Positions 1-9,104 of a stretch of 64,000 nt of DNA are shown one piece after another. The DNA comes from Rhodobacteraceae bacterium WD3A24. GTDB taxonomy: Bacteria > Pseudomonadota > Alphaproteobacteria > Rhodobacterales > Rhodobacteraceae. Made by a program: the position numbers and the translations under genes. Within the stretch, counting starts at the first letter, position 1, and each line of letters opens with the position of its first letter. The notes below the pieces were generated by a model. That model was not told the DNA's origin and did no database searches. It saw only the letters and a program-made list of their open reading frames with translations. Location of the stretch: contig PUHN01000015.1 of assembly GCA_002967695.1 (NCBI GenBank), positions 1-64,000 of the forward strand, read 5' to 3'.

Positions 1-688
1 GCGCGGGCGCGGCGGGGTGCGTCTCGCCCGCGCCGCGCGCGGCGTCGAAGGCGCGGGCGAAGGCGCGCAGGCTGGCCTCGACCCCGCGGCCCGAGGCGCG
101 GATCGCGTCCTCGAAACTCTCGCGCGGGAAGGGCAGCCGCCCCGAGCCGGCCAGCGCGCCCAGCAGGCTGGCCGAGATCACCGTGCCTTCCTCGACGGCC
201 ATGCGGTCCATGTCGAACAGGATCAGCTTCTCGGCGGCCAGCTCGGCGGCGGCGCGCACCTCGTCGGCATTGGCGATGCCGTCGCCCGGCGCCATCTTCT
301 CCGAGACCGCCAGCGCGCGGTGGGTCGAGGCGATCAGCGTCGTGCGCTCGGGCGTGACGAAGCCGCGCATGATCGCGCGGCCCGCCTCCATCATCTCGGC
401 GGCGACGAGGATGTCCACATCCCCCGCGGCGGGGGCGAGCGAGAAGACCGGCGTGCCCGCGTCCTTTGGCGCCATCTCGATATAGTAGATCGTCGCGCCG
501 GTGCGCTGGGCCACGCCGGCGACCGAGGTCGCCTGAACGCCGTAGCCGTTGGCGCGCGCGACCGCCTCGACCCAGCCGGTCAGCACGCCGCCGCCCTGGC
601 CGCCCACGGCCATGATGGCGAGCTTGATGATGCCCTCCATGCGCGCGTCGGGCTGGCGCGGCTCCAATCCCTGCACAGCCTGGTTCAT
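1..688 (-). CDS. iorB: indolepyruvate ferredoxin oxidoreductase beta subunit, partial
   Basis: Small subunit of the enzyme that oxidatively decarboxylates arylpyruvates such as indolepyruvate to the aryl-acetyl-CoA with reduction of ferredoxin. About 229 N-terminal residues are visible; the C-terminus lies beyond base 1. A glycine-rich GGQGGG motif at residues 29-34 and the following TSVAGVAQRTG segment are typical of the gamma/beta domain of 2-oxoacid:ferredoxin oxidoreductases. Its ATG overlaps the iorA stop codon (ATGA at 685-688), so the two subunits are translationally coupled. The partner and family are clear; the true substrate (indolepyruvate, phenylpyruvate or another 2-oxoacid) is inferred only from the family name. 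Confidence 0.88.
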   Translation of the reverse strand, partial: MNQAVQGLEPRQPDARMEGIIKLAIMAVGGQGGGVLTGWVEAVARANGYGVQATSVAGVAQRTGATIYYIEMAPKDAGTPVFSLAPAAGDVDILVAAEMMEAGRAIMRGFVTPERTTLIASTHRALAVSEKMAPGDGIANADEVRAAAELAAEKLILFDMDRMAVEEGTVISASLLGALAGSGRLPFPRESFEDAIRASGRGVEASLRAFARAFDAARGAGETHPAAPA

Positions 689-2850
689 TCCGCGGCCACT
701 CCCTCGATCGCGTCGAAATTCAGCCGGCGCCGCGCGCGACGCGCCTGCAGCCAGCCGATGATGCCCCGCCGCCAGCGGTCGAGGCGCTGCTCCCACGGGC
801 TCGGATTGTGAATCACGTCGGCGCGGTAGAAGGACGGGCACAGCACGGCCGCATCGGCCACCTCGCCGCAGTTGCCGCAGCCGACGCAAGACTCGTCAAT
901 CGCCGCGACGGGGTCGTCGCGCAGCGGGTCGTCGAGCGTCTTGACCGACAGCGACGGGCAGCCCGACAGCCGGATGCAGGCATGATCGCCGGTGCAGATG
1001 TCCTCGTCCACGCCGAAGCGCGGCTTCTCGACCCGGCGGCCCTCCCTGATCGCGGCGGCGACCTGCGGCTTCACCCGCCGCTGCTTGTTGAGCATGCATT
1101 CCGACGAGGCCACGATCACCTTCGGTCCCGTGTAGTCGGTCGTCAGCGCCTCGCGCAGCACCTCGCGCATGCGGCCCACGTCATAGGTGTCGTCGATCTC
1201 GCGGACCCATTCGACGCCGATGCCGCGCACCGCGTCGGAGATGGAGTGCTGGGTGGACTTGCTGGCGTTCTCGGCGCGCGAGGACAGGACATCCTGCCCC
1301 CCCGTGGCGGCCGAGTAGTAGTTGTCGACGATCATCACGACGCCGTCGGAGCGGTTGAACACCATGTTGCCGACGGAACTCGACAGCCCGTTGTGCCAGA
1401 AGCCCCCGTCGCCGATGACCGAGACGGGGCGCTTCTCGCCGCCGGCGTCGAAGGCGGCGTTCGACGCAGGCCCCAGCCCGTAGCCCATCGTCGCCCCGCC
1501 GATGTTGAAGGGCGGCAGCGAGGCGAAGAGATGGCAGCCGATATCGGCCGAGATCTGGTGTTCGCCCAGCTCCTCCTGGACCAGCTTCATCGCGGCGAAG
1601 ATGGGGCGCTCGGGGCAGCCCGTGCAAAAGCCCGGCGGGCGCACCGGCACGGTCTTCGACAGGTCGGGGATTTCGGACTCGTCGGGGCGGTTGGGCGCGC
1701 GGGTCTGGGCGGGCAGGCGGTCGGGCGCCTCCTCGCGCAGGAAGGCCTGCACCCCGTCGAGCATCACCTGCCCGGTATACTCGCCCGCCATCGGCAGCAT
1801 GTCCTTGCCGTGCAGGCGGGTGCGCTTGCCGTTGCGGTAGAGCAGGCTGCCGAGCTGCTGCTCGATGAATTCGGGCTGGCCCTCCTCGATCATCAGCAGC
1901 GCGTCCTTGCCCTCGGCGAATTCGAGGAGTTCCTCCTCGACCACCGGATAGGTGACGTTCATCACGTAGAGCGGGATATCGCTCTTCCCGTGGATGTCGG
2001 CCAGGCCCAGCCGCTGCAGCGCGCGGATCACGCCGTTATACATCCCCCCCTGCAGGATCAGCCCGACAGGCGCCTCCTGCGGGCCGAAGACCTCGTTGAG
2101 GCCGTGTTCGCGGATGTATTTCTGCGCATCGGGCCAGCGGTTCTTCACCTTGTCCTGTTCCTGCGCGTAGGACATCGGCGGCAGCACCACGCGCGAGACG
2201 TCGCGGCGCGGGTTCGAGAGCGCGTCCTTCACCGTCAGCGGGGGCGGGCGGTTGTCGCGCGTGGTGAACTGCCCCGTCACGTGGCACGAGCGGATGCGCA
2301 CCATCAGCATCACCGGCGTGTTGGTGGCCTCGGAAAGCTCGAACCCCTGTTCGACCGCGCCCACGATCGAGGGCAGGTTGGGCCGCGGATCGAGAAGCCA
2401 GAACTGCGACTTCATCGCGAAGGCGTGGCTGCGCTCCTGCATGATCGAGGAGCCTTCGCCGTAGTCCTCGCCGACGATGACGAGCGCGCCGCCGGTGACC
2501 CCCGACGAGGCGAGGTTGGCCAGCGCGTCGGAGGCGACGTTGACGCCGACCGAGCCCTTGAACGTTACCGCGCCGCGGATCGGGTAGTGGACGCTGGCCG
2601 CCAGCATCGCCGCCGCGGCGGCCTCGGAGGCGTTGGCCTCGAACCGCACGCCGAGCTCGCCGAGAATCTCCTCGGCGTCGGCGAGCACGTCCATCAGATG
2701 CGAGATCGGCGCGCCCTGATAGCCGCCGACATAGCCCACCCCGTTTTCCAGCAGGGCCTTGGTGATGGCGAGGATGCCCTCGCCGGTAAAGGTCTCGCCC
2801 TCGCCGAGGCGCAGGTGCTGGACCTCTTTCTTGAACGACCGTTCAGCCAT
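685..2850 (-). CDS. iorA: indolepyruvate ferredoxin oxidoreductase alpha subunit
   Basis: Large subunit (721 aa) of the thiamine-diphosphate-dependent arylpyruvate:ferredoxin oxidoreductase. The N-terminal pyrimidine-binding domain holds a GGYQGAPISHL segment near residue 42; the C-terminal TPP domain carries CTGCPERP near residue 408 and GDGGFWHNG near residue 476. The last 110 residues form a ferredoxin-like domain with two cysteine clusters (CTGDHACIRLSGCP near 616 and CVGCGNCG near 654), expected to hold iron-sulfur centres. It lies 15 bases after the MarR gene and overlaps iorB by 4 bases, so it belongs to the cyclase-flavoprotein-marR-iorAB operon. The enzyme class is secure; the in vivo substrate is not visible. 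Confidence 0.92.
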   Translation of the reverse strand: MAERSFKKEVQHLRLGEGETFTGEGILAITKALLENGVGYVGGYQGAPISHLMDVLADAEEILGELGVRFEANASEAAAAAMLAASVHYPIRGAVTFKGSVGVNVASDALANLASSGVTGGALVIVGEDYGEGSSIMQERSHAFAMKSQFWLLDPRPNLPSIVGAVEQGFELSEATNTPVMLMVRIRSCHVTGQFTTRDNRPPPLTVKDALSNPRRDVSRVVLPPMSYAQEQDKVKNRWPDAQKYIREHGLNEVFGPQEAPVGLILQGGMYNGVIRALQRLGLADIHGKSDIPLYVMNVTYPVVEEELLEFAEGKDALLMIEEGQPEFIEQQLGSLLYRNGKRTRLHGKDMLPMAGEYTGQVMLDGVQAFLREEAPDRLPAQTRAPNRPDESEIPDLSKTVPVRPPGFCTGCPERPIFAAMKLVQEELGEHQISADIGCHLFASLPPFNIGGATMGYGLGPASNAAFDAGGEKRPVSVIGDGGFWHNGLSSSVGNMVFNRSDGVVMIVDNYYSAATGGQDVLSSRAENASKSTQHSISDAVRGIGVEWVREIDDTYDVGRMREVLREALTTDYTGPKVIVASSECMLNKQRRVKPQVAAAIREGRRVEKPRFGVDEDICTGDHACIRLSGCPSLSVKTLDDPLRDDPVAAIDESCVGCGNCGEVADAAVLCPSFYRADVIHNPSPWEQRLDRWRRGIIGWLQARRARRRLNFDAIEGVAAE

Positions 2851-2865
2851 TTTCGCTCCACTCGG

Positions 2866-3360
2866 TCAGAAATCGTGCTTGCGGATATTGGCGAGAATCT
2901 TCTGCAACGTGCCGACGAAGGCGCGCTGTTCGTCCGTGTCGATGCCTGCGAACATCTCGGCATAGCTCTGGGCCATGTGCGGCCAGAGCTTCTCGAAGGC
3001 CGCGCGGCCCGCCTCGGTCAGATGGATGCGGGTGGCGCGGCTGTCCGAAGGGTCTGCCTCGCGCCGCACCAGCCCCTCGGCGGCCAGCGAGTCGAGCGCC
3101 CGGCTCAGCGTCGATTGCTCGACCACCGAATACACCGCGAGCTGGCGAATCTGGATGCCGTCGATCACGCTGAGCACCGCCAGCGCGCGCATCTTGGGTG
3201 TTGAGAGCCCCAGCGCGGCCATCTCCTCGCGCAGGCTCGCATTGTAGCGGCCCATGATGCGGTTCATCAGATAGGGCGCGAAATTGTCCAGCCCCATCTC
3301 GCCCAGCCGCGGCGGGCGCGCGGGCCGCTGGAGATCGTCGGGATCGGTGCGTTCGTTCAT
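2866..3360 (-). CDS. MarR family transcriptional regulator
   Basis: A 164-residue MarR-type repressor. The winged helix-turn-helix spans about residues 70-118, with the recognition helix in VEQSTLSRALDSL and the wing in READPSDSRATRIHLTEAG. The open frame extends further upstream, but the ATG at 3360 overlaps the stop of the preceding flavoprotein gene (ATGA), and the residues before it have no MarR character. MarR proteins usually sense a small aromatic ligand and repress neighbouring catabolic genes. Here the likely target is the divergent promoter region at 5727-5870, an inference from position and from a short palindrome there. Confidence 0.9.
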   Translation of the reverse strand: MNERTDPDDLQRPARPPRLGEMGLDNFAPYLMNRIMGRYNASLREEMAALGLSTPKMRALAVLSVIDGIQIRQLAVYSVVEQSTLSRALDSLAAEGLVRREADPSDSRATRIHLTEAGRAAFEKLWPHMAQSYAEMFAGIDTDEQRAFVGTLQKILANIRKHDF

Positions 3361-4928
3361 GCGCCCATCCTCCTGGCCACGAGATATCCCGATCCGCCGC
3401 CCAGGCCAGGGCCGGGATGCGTCGAGGCGCCGATGTGATGCAGGCCGCGCAGGGCGGTGTCGTTGTCGACAGAATGCGCGAAGGGCCGCCAGATAAAGAA
3501 CTGGTCGATCCCGCAATGCCCGCCATAAGGATCGCCGCCGACCAGATTGGGGTTCATCGCCTCCAGATCGGCGGGCGAATAGGCCCGGCGGGCAAGCTTT
3601 ATGGCATCGAAATTGTGGATATGACGGGCGAGGATGGCCTCGATCCGGTCGGCGAAGGCCTCGCGCGCCGCCGGGCTCCAGTCAGGGCCGGCGTCGATCT
3701 CGCCGGCGGCATCGCCCTTGATGACGCGCGGCGCGTCGGGGATCTGCAGCCACAGCACGCCCTTGCCCGAGGGCGCGCGGGAGGGGTCGAGTCGGTGCGG
3801 CTGGCCCACGCAGATCGTCGGTGTCTCGGGGATCATCCCGCGCTCGGCCTCGTTGGCCGACTTGGACACGCTGTCGATCCCGTCGGACAGATGGATCAGC
3901 GCGACATCCTCCAGCCCCTCGGCCACCCAGTCGGGGGCGCCGTCGAGCGCATAGTGAAGCTGGAAGTCGCCCCGCCCGTGGCGGAAGGCGGCGGCGGCGT
4001 CGCGATCGGCCTGCGGCAGATCGGCGTCGCGCAGCAGCCGGCCATAGAGCTGGCCCGGCGCAACCGAGGCGATGACGTCGCGCGCGGCGATCTCCTCGCC
4101 CTCGGAGGTGACAACCCCGGCGGCCCAGCCCTTTTCGATGCGGATGCGGTCGACCTCCACGCCGCAGCGGATTTCGCCGCCCTGCTCCTCGATCAGCGCG
4201 CGGAACGCCTCGGCCGCCTGGGCGGCGCCGCCCCTGACCACCGGCGCGCCGGCCGCCTCCAGCGCGAAGGCGATGACCTTGCCCATCTGCCCCGAGTAGG
4301 TCGATTCGGGCGTGAGCCCCGCATGCAGCACCCAGGGCGCGTAAAGCGCCTGTACCAGCGGCGAGGTATAGGTCGTCTCAAGCCAGCCGCGCGCGGGGGT
4401 CAGCGCCCGGCCCATCCATGCAGCCAGCCCGCGCGGGCCGCGCTTCCACGCCTGTCTGGCCAGCAGCCGCGCGGTGGACCAGCTCCACAACCGCCCGCCC
4501 AGCAGCGAGAACAGGAAATCGGCGTCGGCCTCGATTCCGGTCACGTCGCGGCGGTGGGCGTCGCCGTCGCCCTCGGCCAGCGCGTCGAAGGCCGCGATGT
4601 TGGCCTCGCGATCGGTCGTCAGCCGCAGCGCCGACCCGTCGGGCCGCAGCACCGCGGTGGGGTGCGGACTGTGGCAGAACTCCAACCCATGCCGCGCCAG
4701 GTCGTCGCCCAGCGCGGCATGGGCCGGGGAGGTCAGGAAAAGCACGAAGGTCGCGGCCATCACGTCATGCTGGAAGCCGGGCAGGGTGGCCTCTTCGGTG
4801 CGCATGCACCCACCGGGGGCCTCGGCCCGCTCCAGCACCAGCACGCGCCGGCCCTTCTTCGACAGCATCGCCGCGGCGACGAGCGAATTGATGCCGGCCC
4901 CGATGATGACGTGATCGTACCGCGTCAT
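3357..4928 (-). CDS. FAD-dependent oxidoreductase, phytoene-desaturase-like family
   Basis: A 523-residue flavoprotein of the phytoene dehydrogenase/amine oxidase-like superfamily. The N-terminal dinucleotide-binding motif is IIGAGINSLVAA (residues 8-19), followed by the ERAEAPGG segment typical of FAD binding. The C-terminus (GASTHPGPGLGGGSGYLVARR) is the FAD-contacting tail of this family. It is clearly paralogous to the gene at 5871-7448: both carry NPNLVGGD near the C-terminus and the same overall plan. Its stop overlaps the marR start, and it starts 6 bases after the cyclase stop, so the genes are co-transcribed. Such enzymes oxidise C-C or C-N bonds of small hydrophobic substrates; the substrate here is unknown. 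Carotenoid desaturation is unlikely because no crt genes are nearby. Confidence 0.85.
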   Translation of the reverse strand: MTRYDHVIIGAGINSLVAAAMLSKKGRRVLVLERAEAPGGCMRTEEATLPGFQHDVMAATFVLFLTSPAHAALGDDLARHGLEFCHSPHPTAVLRPDGSALRLTTDREANIAAFDALAEGDGDAHRRDVTGIEADADFLFSLLGGRLWSWSTARLLARQAWKRGPRGLAAWMGRALTPARGWLETTYTSPLVQALYAPWVLHAGLTPESTYSGQMGKVIAFALEAAGAPVVRGGAAQAAEAFRALIEEQGGEIRCGVEVDRIRIEKGWAAGVVTSEGEEIAARDVIASVAPGQLYGRLLRDADLPQADRDAAAAFRHGRGDFQLHYALDGAPDWVAEGLEDVALIHLSDGIDSVSKSANEAERGMIPETPTICVGQPHRLDPSRAPSGKGVLWLQIPDAPRVIKGDAAGEIDAGPDWSPAAREAFADRIEAILARHIHNFDAIKLARRAYSPADLEAMNPNLVGGDPYGGHCGIDQFFIWRPFAHSVDNDTALRGLHHIGASTHPGPGLGGGSGYLVARRMGA

Positions 4929-4934
4929 CGCGCA

Positions 4935-5726
4935 TCAGCCCTTGGGCACGAGCGCCAGCGCCCGGATCGGCGAGCCGGTGCCGCGCTTGATCTTGATCGG
5001 CGCGGCGATCAGGATCGCGCCCTTGGCCGGCAGCTTGTCGAGATTGGCCAGGCTCGCCAGGCCGAACTTGTTGTCGCGGTGCAGGAAGTTGTGCGCGGGG
5101 AAGGGCGGCTCCATCCCCCCGGCCGAGCCCGCATCGGTGCCGATGCACTGGCTGCCCCAGCCGACGATGCCCTTCGAGAGCAGGTATTCCACCGCCTCGG
5201 GCGTGGGGCCGGGCGAATGGGGGCCGTTCTCGTCGGTGTTGAGGAACTTCTCCTCGTCATCGGCGTAGCGGTCCCAGTCGGTGCGCATGACGACCCACTC
5301 GTCGCGGCCGATCTCGCCGTGCTCCTTCTCCCATGCCTTGATGTGCTCGTCGGTCAGCAGGAAATCGGCGTTCTCGGCCGCCTCCTTCGAGCAGTCGATC
5401 ACGTTGACCGGGGCGATCAGGCGCTGCACGTCCAGCGTGTCGGTGAAGCCATCCTTGTAGTCCTTGCCCGTCACCCAGTGATGGGGCGCGTCGAAATGGG
5501 TGCCCGAATGCTCGCCCAGCACCATCCAGTTCCAGGCAAAGAAGGGGCCGTCCTCGTCGTATTCGCTGATCTTGTGAATCTCGACCTTGGGCGTGTTCTT
5601 GGCGAAATCCGGCGGCAGTTGCAGGATCGGCGTCTCGGGGCCCAGCGGGCTGGACAGATCGACAACCTCGACCTTGCCCGAAAGAAGCAGCCCCCCCAGT
5701 TCGTTTATGGTGTTCGCAGCGCTCAT
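4935..5726 (-). CDS. cyclase family metal-dependent hydrolase
   Basis: A 263-residue member of the cyclase family (PF04199), which includes kynurenine formamidase and isatin hydrolase. It shows the metal-binding motif HSGTHFDAPHH at residues 73-83 (pattern HxGTHxDxPxH). The open frame continues far upstream without relevance. Two close ATGs exist (5735 and 5726); the second is about 10 bases from an AGGGAG ribosome-binding site, so it is preferred, whereas the first is only 1 base away. As the first gene of the minus-strand operon with an indolepyruvate oxidoreductase, it may open a cyclic amide or N-formyl group of an indole-type compound; that role is inference. Confidence 0.87.
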   Translation of the reverse strand: MSAANTINELGGLLLSGKVEVVDLSSPLGPETPILQLPPDFAKNTPKVEIHKISEYDEDGPFFAWNWMVLGEHSGTHFDAPHHWVTGKDYKDGFTDTLDVQRLIAPVNVIDCSKEAAENADFLLTDEHIKAWEKEHGEIGRDEWVVMRTDWDRYADDEEKFLNTDENGPHSPGPTPEAVEYLLSKGIVGWGSQCIGTDAGSAGGMEPPFPAHNFLHRDNKFGLASLANLDKLPAKGAILIAAPIKIKRGTGSPIRALALVPKG

Positions 5727-5800
5727 GTCGGTCATACTCCCTGTCAGGATTTGTCGCGCCCCGGCCGTGCCTCCCGGTGCCGGGGGACGCACCCGCCGGG

Positions 5801-5850
5801 GCGGGGCGAAAATTATGCTAGACAGGTTTCCATGCATTTGCAAACATAAC
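5801..5850 (-). promoter_or_regulatory. candidate promoter and operator of the cyclase-ior operon
   Basis: On the minus strand a TTGCAA (complement of 5838-5843) and a TAGCAT (complement of 5815-5820) are separated by 17 bases, a plausible -35/-10 pair about 90 bases ahead of the cyclase gene. The -35 lies within an 8-bp perfect palindrome, TTTGCAAA at 5837-5844, where a MarR dimer could block RNA polymerase. The stretch is more AT-rich than its surroundings. The match is modest and the operator assignment is inference. Confidence 0.4.
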
Positions 5851-5870
5851 TTGTGATTGGAGGGCCGGAA

Positions 5871-7448
5871 TTGAGCAGCGAATTCGACGCCGTCATCGTG
5901 GGGGCGGGCCACAACGCGCTGGCCTGCGCGGCCCATCTTTCGGCGAAGGGCTGGCGCGTGGGCGTGTTCGAGCAGGCCGCGCGCCCCGGCGGCGCGGTCA
6001 AGACGCTGGAGCTGACCGCGCCGGGGTTTCGCCACGACTGGGGGGCGATGAACCTTTCGCTGTTTGCGGGTTCGGCGTTTCATGGCACATACGGCGAAGA
6101 GCTCTCCCGGCACGGGCTGGAATTCGCGCCGGTATCGGACGTGTTCGCCAGCGTCTTTCCCGATGGCCGCTGGCTGGGGGTGAGCACTGATCTCGACGCG
6201 ACATCGGCGAGCATCGGCGGCTTTTCGGCGGCGGATGCCGAAACATGGCGCCGCCTCGCCGCCGGTTTCGGGGCGGAGGCCGCGCAGATATTCGCGCTGC
6301 TGGGCAGCCCGATGCGGAAAGGTGCGCTTGCACGTTTCGGCTGGGGGCTGTGGCGCGACCGGGGCGCGGGCGGCGCGCTGGATCTGGGGCGTTTCCTGAT
6401 CGAATCGCCGCGCGCCTGGCTGACCCGCAGCTTCGAGTCGCCCGAGCTGCGCGCGGCGCTGGGCGCCTGGGGCATGCATCTGGATTTCGCCCCCGACATC
6501 GCCGGCGGCGCGCTGTTCCCGTATCTGGAGGCGATGGCGGCCCAGAACATGGGCATGGTGCTGGGCAAGGGCGGCGCCGGGACGATGATCGACGCGCTGA
6601 GCGGCATGGTCGAGGCGCATGGCGGGACGATCGAATGCGGCGCGCCGGTCGCCCGCATCCTGCGCGAGGGCGGCCGCGCCTCGGGCGTCGATCTGGCGGA
6701 CGGGCGCCGGGTGACGGCCCGCCGCGCGGTGATCGCGGGGACCGCGCCGCGCAACCTGATCGACGGGTTGCTTGAGGGCGAGTCGGGCGATGCCGGATAT
6801 GACGCGAAGATGCGCAGCTTCGCCCATGCGCCGGGCACGATGATGATCCATCTGGCGATGGAGGATCTGCCTGACTGGGCGGCCGGGGCCGAACTGCGCC
6901 GTTTCGCCTATGTCCACATTGCGCCCAGCCTCGACCACATGGCGCGGGCCTATGCCCAGGCGCAGGCCGGGCTGCTGCCCGAGGCGCCGGTCGTCGTGGT
7001 GGGCCAGCCCGGCACGGTGGACCCGACGCGCGCGCCGGAGGGCAAGCACACGCTGTGGCTTCAGGTGCGCATGGCCCCCGCCGAGATCGCCGGTGACGCC
7101 GCCGGCCGCATCGAGGCGACCGATTGGGACGGCGCCGCCGCGCCCTTTGCCGAGCGCGTCCTCGACATGCTGGAGGCCTACGCCCCCGGAACCCGCGACA
7201 GAATCATCGCGCGCCATGTCGTCAGCCCGCGCGATCTGGAGGCCGACAACCCCAACCTGGTGGGCGGTGACCAGATTTGCGGCAGCCACCATCTTGCCCA
7301 GCATTTCCTGTTCCGCCCCGCGCGCGGCCATGCCGGCGGCGAGACCCCGGTTGCGGGCCTGCACCTGACGGGCGCGGCGGTCTGGCCGGGCGCGGGGGCG
7401 GGCGCCGGGTCGGGCTATATGCTGGGCCGCCGACTTGCCGGCGCGTGA
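5871..7448 (+). CDS. FAD-dependent oxidoreductase, phytoene-desaturase-like family (paralogue)
   Basis: A 525-residue flavoprotein with an N-terminal FAD motif VIVGAGHNALACA, the EQAARPGG segment, and a C-terminal GAGAGSGYMLGRR tail. It is homologous to the gene at 3357-4928 along its whole length. A GTG at 5853 is possible, but the TTG at 5871 sits 7 bases after a GGAGG ribosome-binding site, and the homologous N-terminus begins just after it, so TTG is preferred. It is the first gene of the plus-strand operon, 33 bases ahead of the ABC transporter. It probably acts on the imported compound or an early intermediate; the substrate is unknown. Confidence 0.85.
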   Translation: MSSEFDAVIVGAGHNALACAAHLSAKGWRVGVFEQAARPGGAVKTLELTAPGFRHDWGAMNLSLFAGSAFHGTYGEELSRHGLEFAPVSDVFASVFPDGRWLGVSTDLDATSASIGGFSAADAETWRRLAAGFGAEAAQIFALLGSPMRKGALARFGWGLWRDRGAGGALDLGRFLIESPRAWLTRSFESPELRAALGAWGMHLDFAPDIAGGALFPYLEAMAAQNMGMVLGKGGAGTMIDALSGMVEAHGGTIECGAPVARILREGGRASGVDLADGRRVTARRAVIAGTAPRNLIDGLLEGESGDAGYDAKMRSFAHAPGTMMIHLAMEDLPDWAAGAELRRFAYVHIAPSLDHMARAYAQAQAGLLPEAPVVVVGQPGTVDPTRAPEGKHTLWLQVRMAPAEIAGDAAGRIEATDWDGAAAPFAERVLDMLEAYAPGTRDRIIARHVVSPRDLEADNPNLVGGDQICGSHHLAQHFLFRPARGHAGGETPVAGLHLTGAAVWPGAGAGAGSGYMLGRRLAGA

Positions 7449-7481
7449 GTAACCACAAGAAGCGAAACCGACAGGGAGACC

Positions 7482-9020
7482 ATGACAATGAAAGCCAATC
7501 TGACACGACGCAGCCTGCTTCAGGCCACGACGGCCGGTGTCGCGCTGGGGGCGATGGGGCTGCCCGCGCGCGCCCAGGAAATCGACGAGCTGGTGATCGC
7601 CTACAACGTGAACCTGCCCAGCTGGGATCCGACCACGGGCCCCTCGGCGGTGAACCCGACGATCCAGGGCATCTACCAGTCGGTGTTTGATATGTTCATC
7701 CACCAGAACACCGATCTGAGCCCGGCGCCGGGCCTGATCACCGACTGGGGCTGGAACGACGACGACACCCAGGTCTGGATGGATGTGCGCGAGGGGGTCG
7801 TGTGGCATGACGGCGAGCCCTTCACGCCCGAGGACGTCGTCTGGTCGCTGGAGCGCGCCGCCGACCCCGAAAGCGGCAACCCGATCCAGTCCACCTGGGC
7901 GACGATCGGCAATTTCCGCATCGACGGCAACCGCATCACCGGCGACGTGCTGCAATACGACCCCACGATCTTCAAGTGGATGTATTTCCTGACCGGCTAC
8001 GTCCTGCCCAAGCACTATTACGAGCGTGTCGGCGCCGAAGGCTTCGAGGAGGCGCCGATCGGCACCGGCCCCTACATGGTGGACAGTTTCGAGCGCAACG
8101 CCTTCGTGCGGCTGCGGGCCAACCCGAACTACTGGAACGGTGTTGCGGAGTTCGAGACGGTGACCATCAAGTTCGTCACCGACGCCACCAGCCGCGTGGC
8201 CGAGGTGGAAAGCGGCAACTCGCACGTCACGCTCGAGATGCCTTACGAGGAGTACGACCGCCTGCGCCAGCGCCCGAACATCGCCGGCACCGACATGCCG
8301 ATTTCCGATATCGGCATGATCTTCATCAACGACGTGGAGCCGATGCTGGACCGCAACGTGCGGCTGGCGATGCACTACGCCATCGACAAGGAGCTGATCA
8401 TCGACCGGCTGCTGTCGGGCTACGGGGTGCCGATCGACACGATGCAGACCCCCGACTACCTCGCTTATGACCCGTCGATCGAGGTGCCCACCGACCCCGA
8501 GCGCGCGCAGGAGCTTCTCGCCGAGTCGGGCTACGGCCCCGACAATCCGGTCCGCTTCACCATCCAGACCACGCGCGGCTTCAAGCCCAAGGACTACGAG
8601 ATCATCCAGGCGATCGTGGGCATGTGGCGCCGCGTCGGGATCGAGGCCGAGATCGAGGTCTACGAGATCGCCCAGCATTTCGAGTTGCGCGCGGCCGACG
8701 AACTCGCGCCCGCGGCCTTCTACAACTGGGGCAACGCGGTCGGCGACCCGACGACTTCCACCGGCTTCGCGATGTATGGCCCGTCGCCCCATTCGGTCTG
8801 GGACGGGCAGGACCTGATCGACATGATCAACCCGCTGTGGGGCGAAAGCGACGAGGAGGCCCGCATCGAGGGCTGGCAGGAAGTCGATCGCTACATCGCC
8901 GAGAACGGGCTGGTGATCCCGCTGCTGCAGTATGTCCAGCCGATCCTGCACGACCCGCGGGTCGAGGTGACGCAGCACGCCTCGGGCGCGCTGCTGCCGC
9001 ATCTGATGCGCCGGGCCTGA
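7482..9020 (+). CDS. ABC transporter substrate-binding protein, family 5 (peptide type)
   Basis: A 512-residue periplasmic solute-binding protein of the peptide/nickel (SBP family 5) class. The N-terminus has a twin-arginine motif TRRSLLQ followed by a hydrophobic stretch and a likely cleavage site after PARA, so export by the Tat route is plausible. Conserved family-5 features include DVREGVVWHDGEPFTPEDVVWSLER and the later APIGTGPY segment. An ATG at 7488 is an alternative start with better spacing (9 bases) from the GGGAG ribosome-binding site. It is followed by two permease and two ATPase genes, giving a complete importer. Family-5 proteins bind peptides but also opines, sugars and other compounds; the ligand here is not readable. 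Confidence 0.92.
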   Translation: MTMKANLTRRSLLQATTAGVALGAMGLPARAQEIDELVIAYNVNLPSWDPTTGPSAVNPTIQGIYQSVFDMFIHQNTDLSPAPGLITDWGWNDDDTQVWMDVREGVVWHDGEPFTPEDVVWSLERAADPESGNPIQSTWATIGNFRIDGNRITGDVLQYDPTIFKWMYFLTGYVLPKHYYERVGAEGFEEAPIGTGPYMVDSFERNAFVRLRANPNYWNGVAEFETVTIKFVTDATSRVAEVESGNSHVTLEMPYEEYDRLRQRPNIAGTDMPISDIGMIFINDVEPMLDRNVRLAMHYAIDKELIIDRLLSGYGVPIDTMQTPDYLAYDPSIEVPTDPERAQELLAESGYGPDNPVRFTIQTTRGFKPKDYEIIQAIVGMWRRVGIEAEIEVYEIAQHFELRAADELAPAAFYNWGNAVGDPTTSTGFAMYGPSPHSVWDGQDLIDMINPLWGESDEEARIEGWQEVDRYIAENGLVIPLLQYVQPILHDPRVEVTQHASGALLPHLMRRA

Positions 9021-9104
9021 CGGGCCCGGAGAGGGGCCGGGGCGTCGCAGGGGCGGCCCGGCCCGCATGACTTCCCATTCCGACAAGATCAGGACGGCCC
9101 GCTC

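Noticed and set aside
808-3204. Long plus-strand frame antisense to iorA
   Set aside because: The composition is a mirror of the real gene (Arg, His, Asp, Val-rich), with no ribosome-binding site and no motif.
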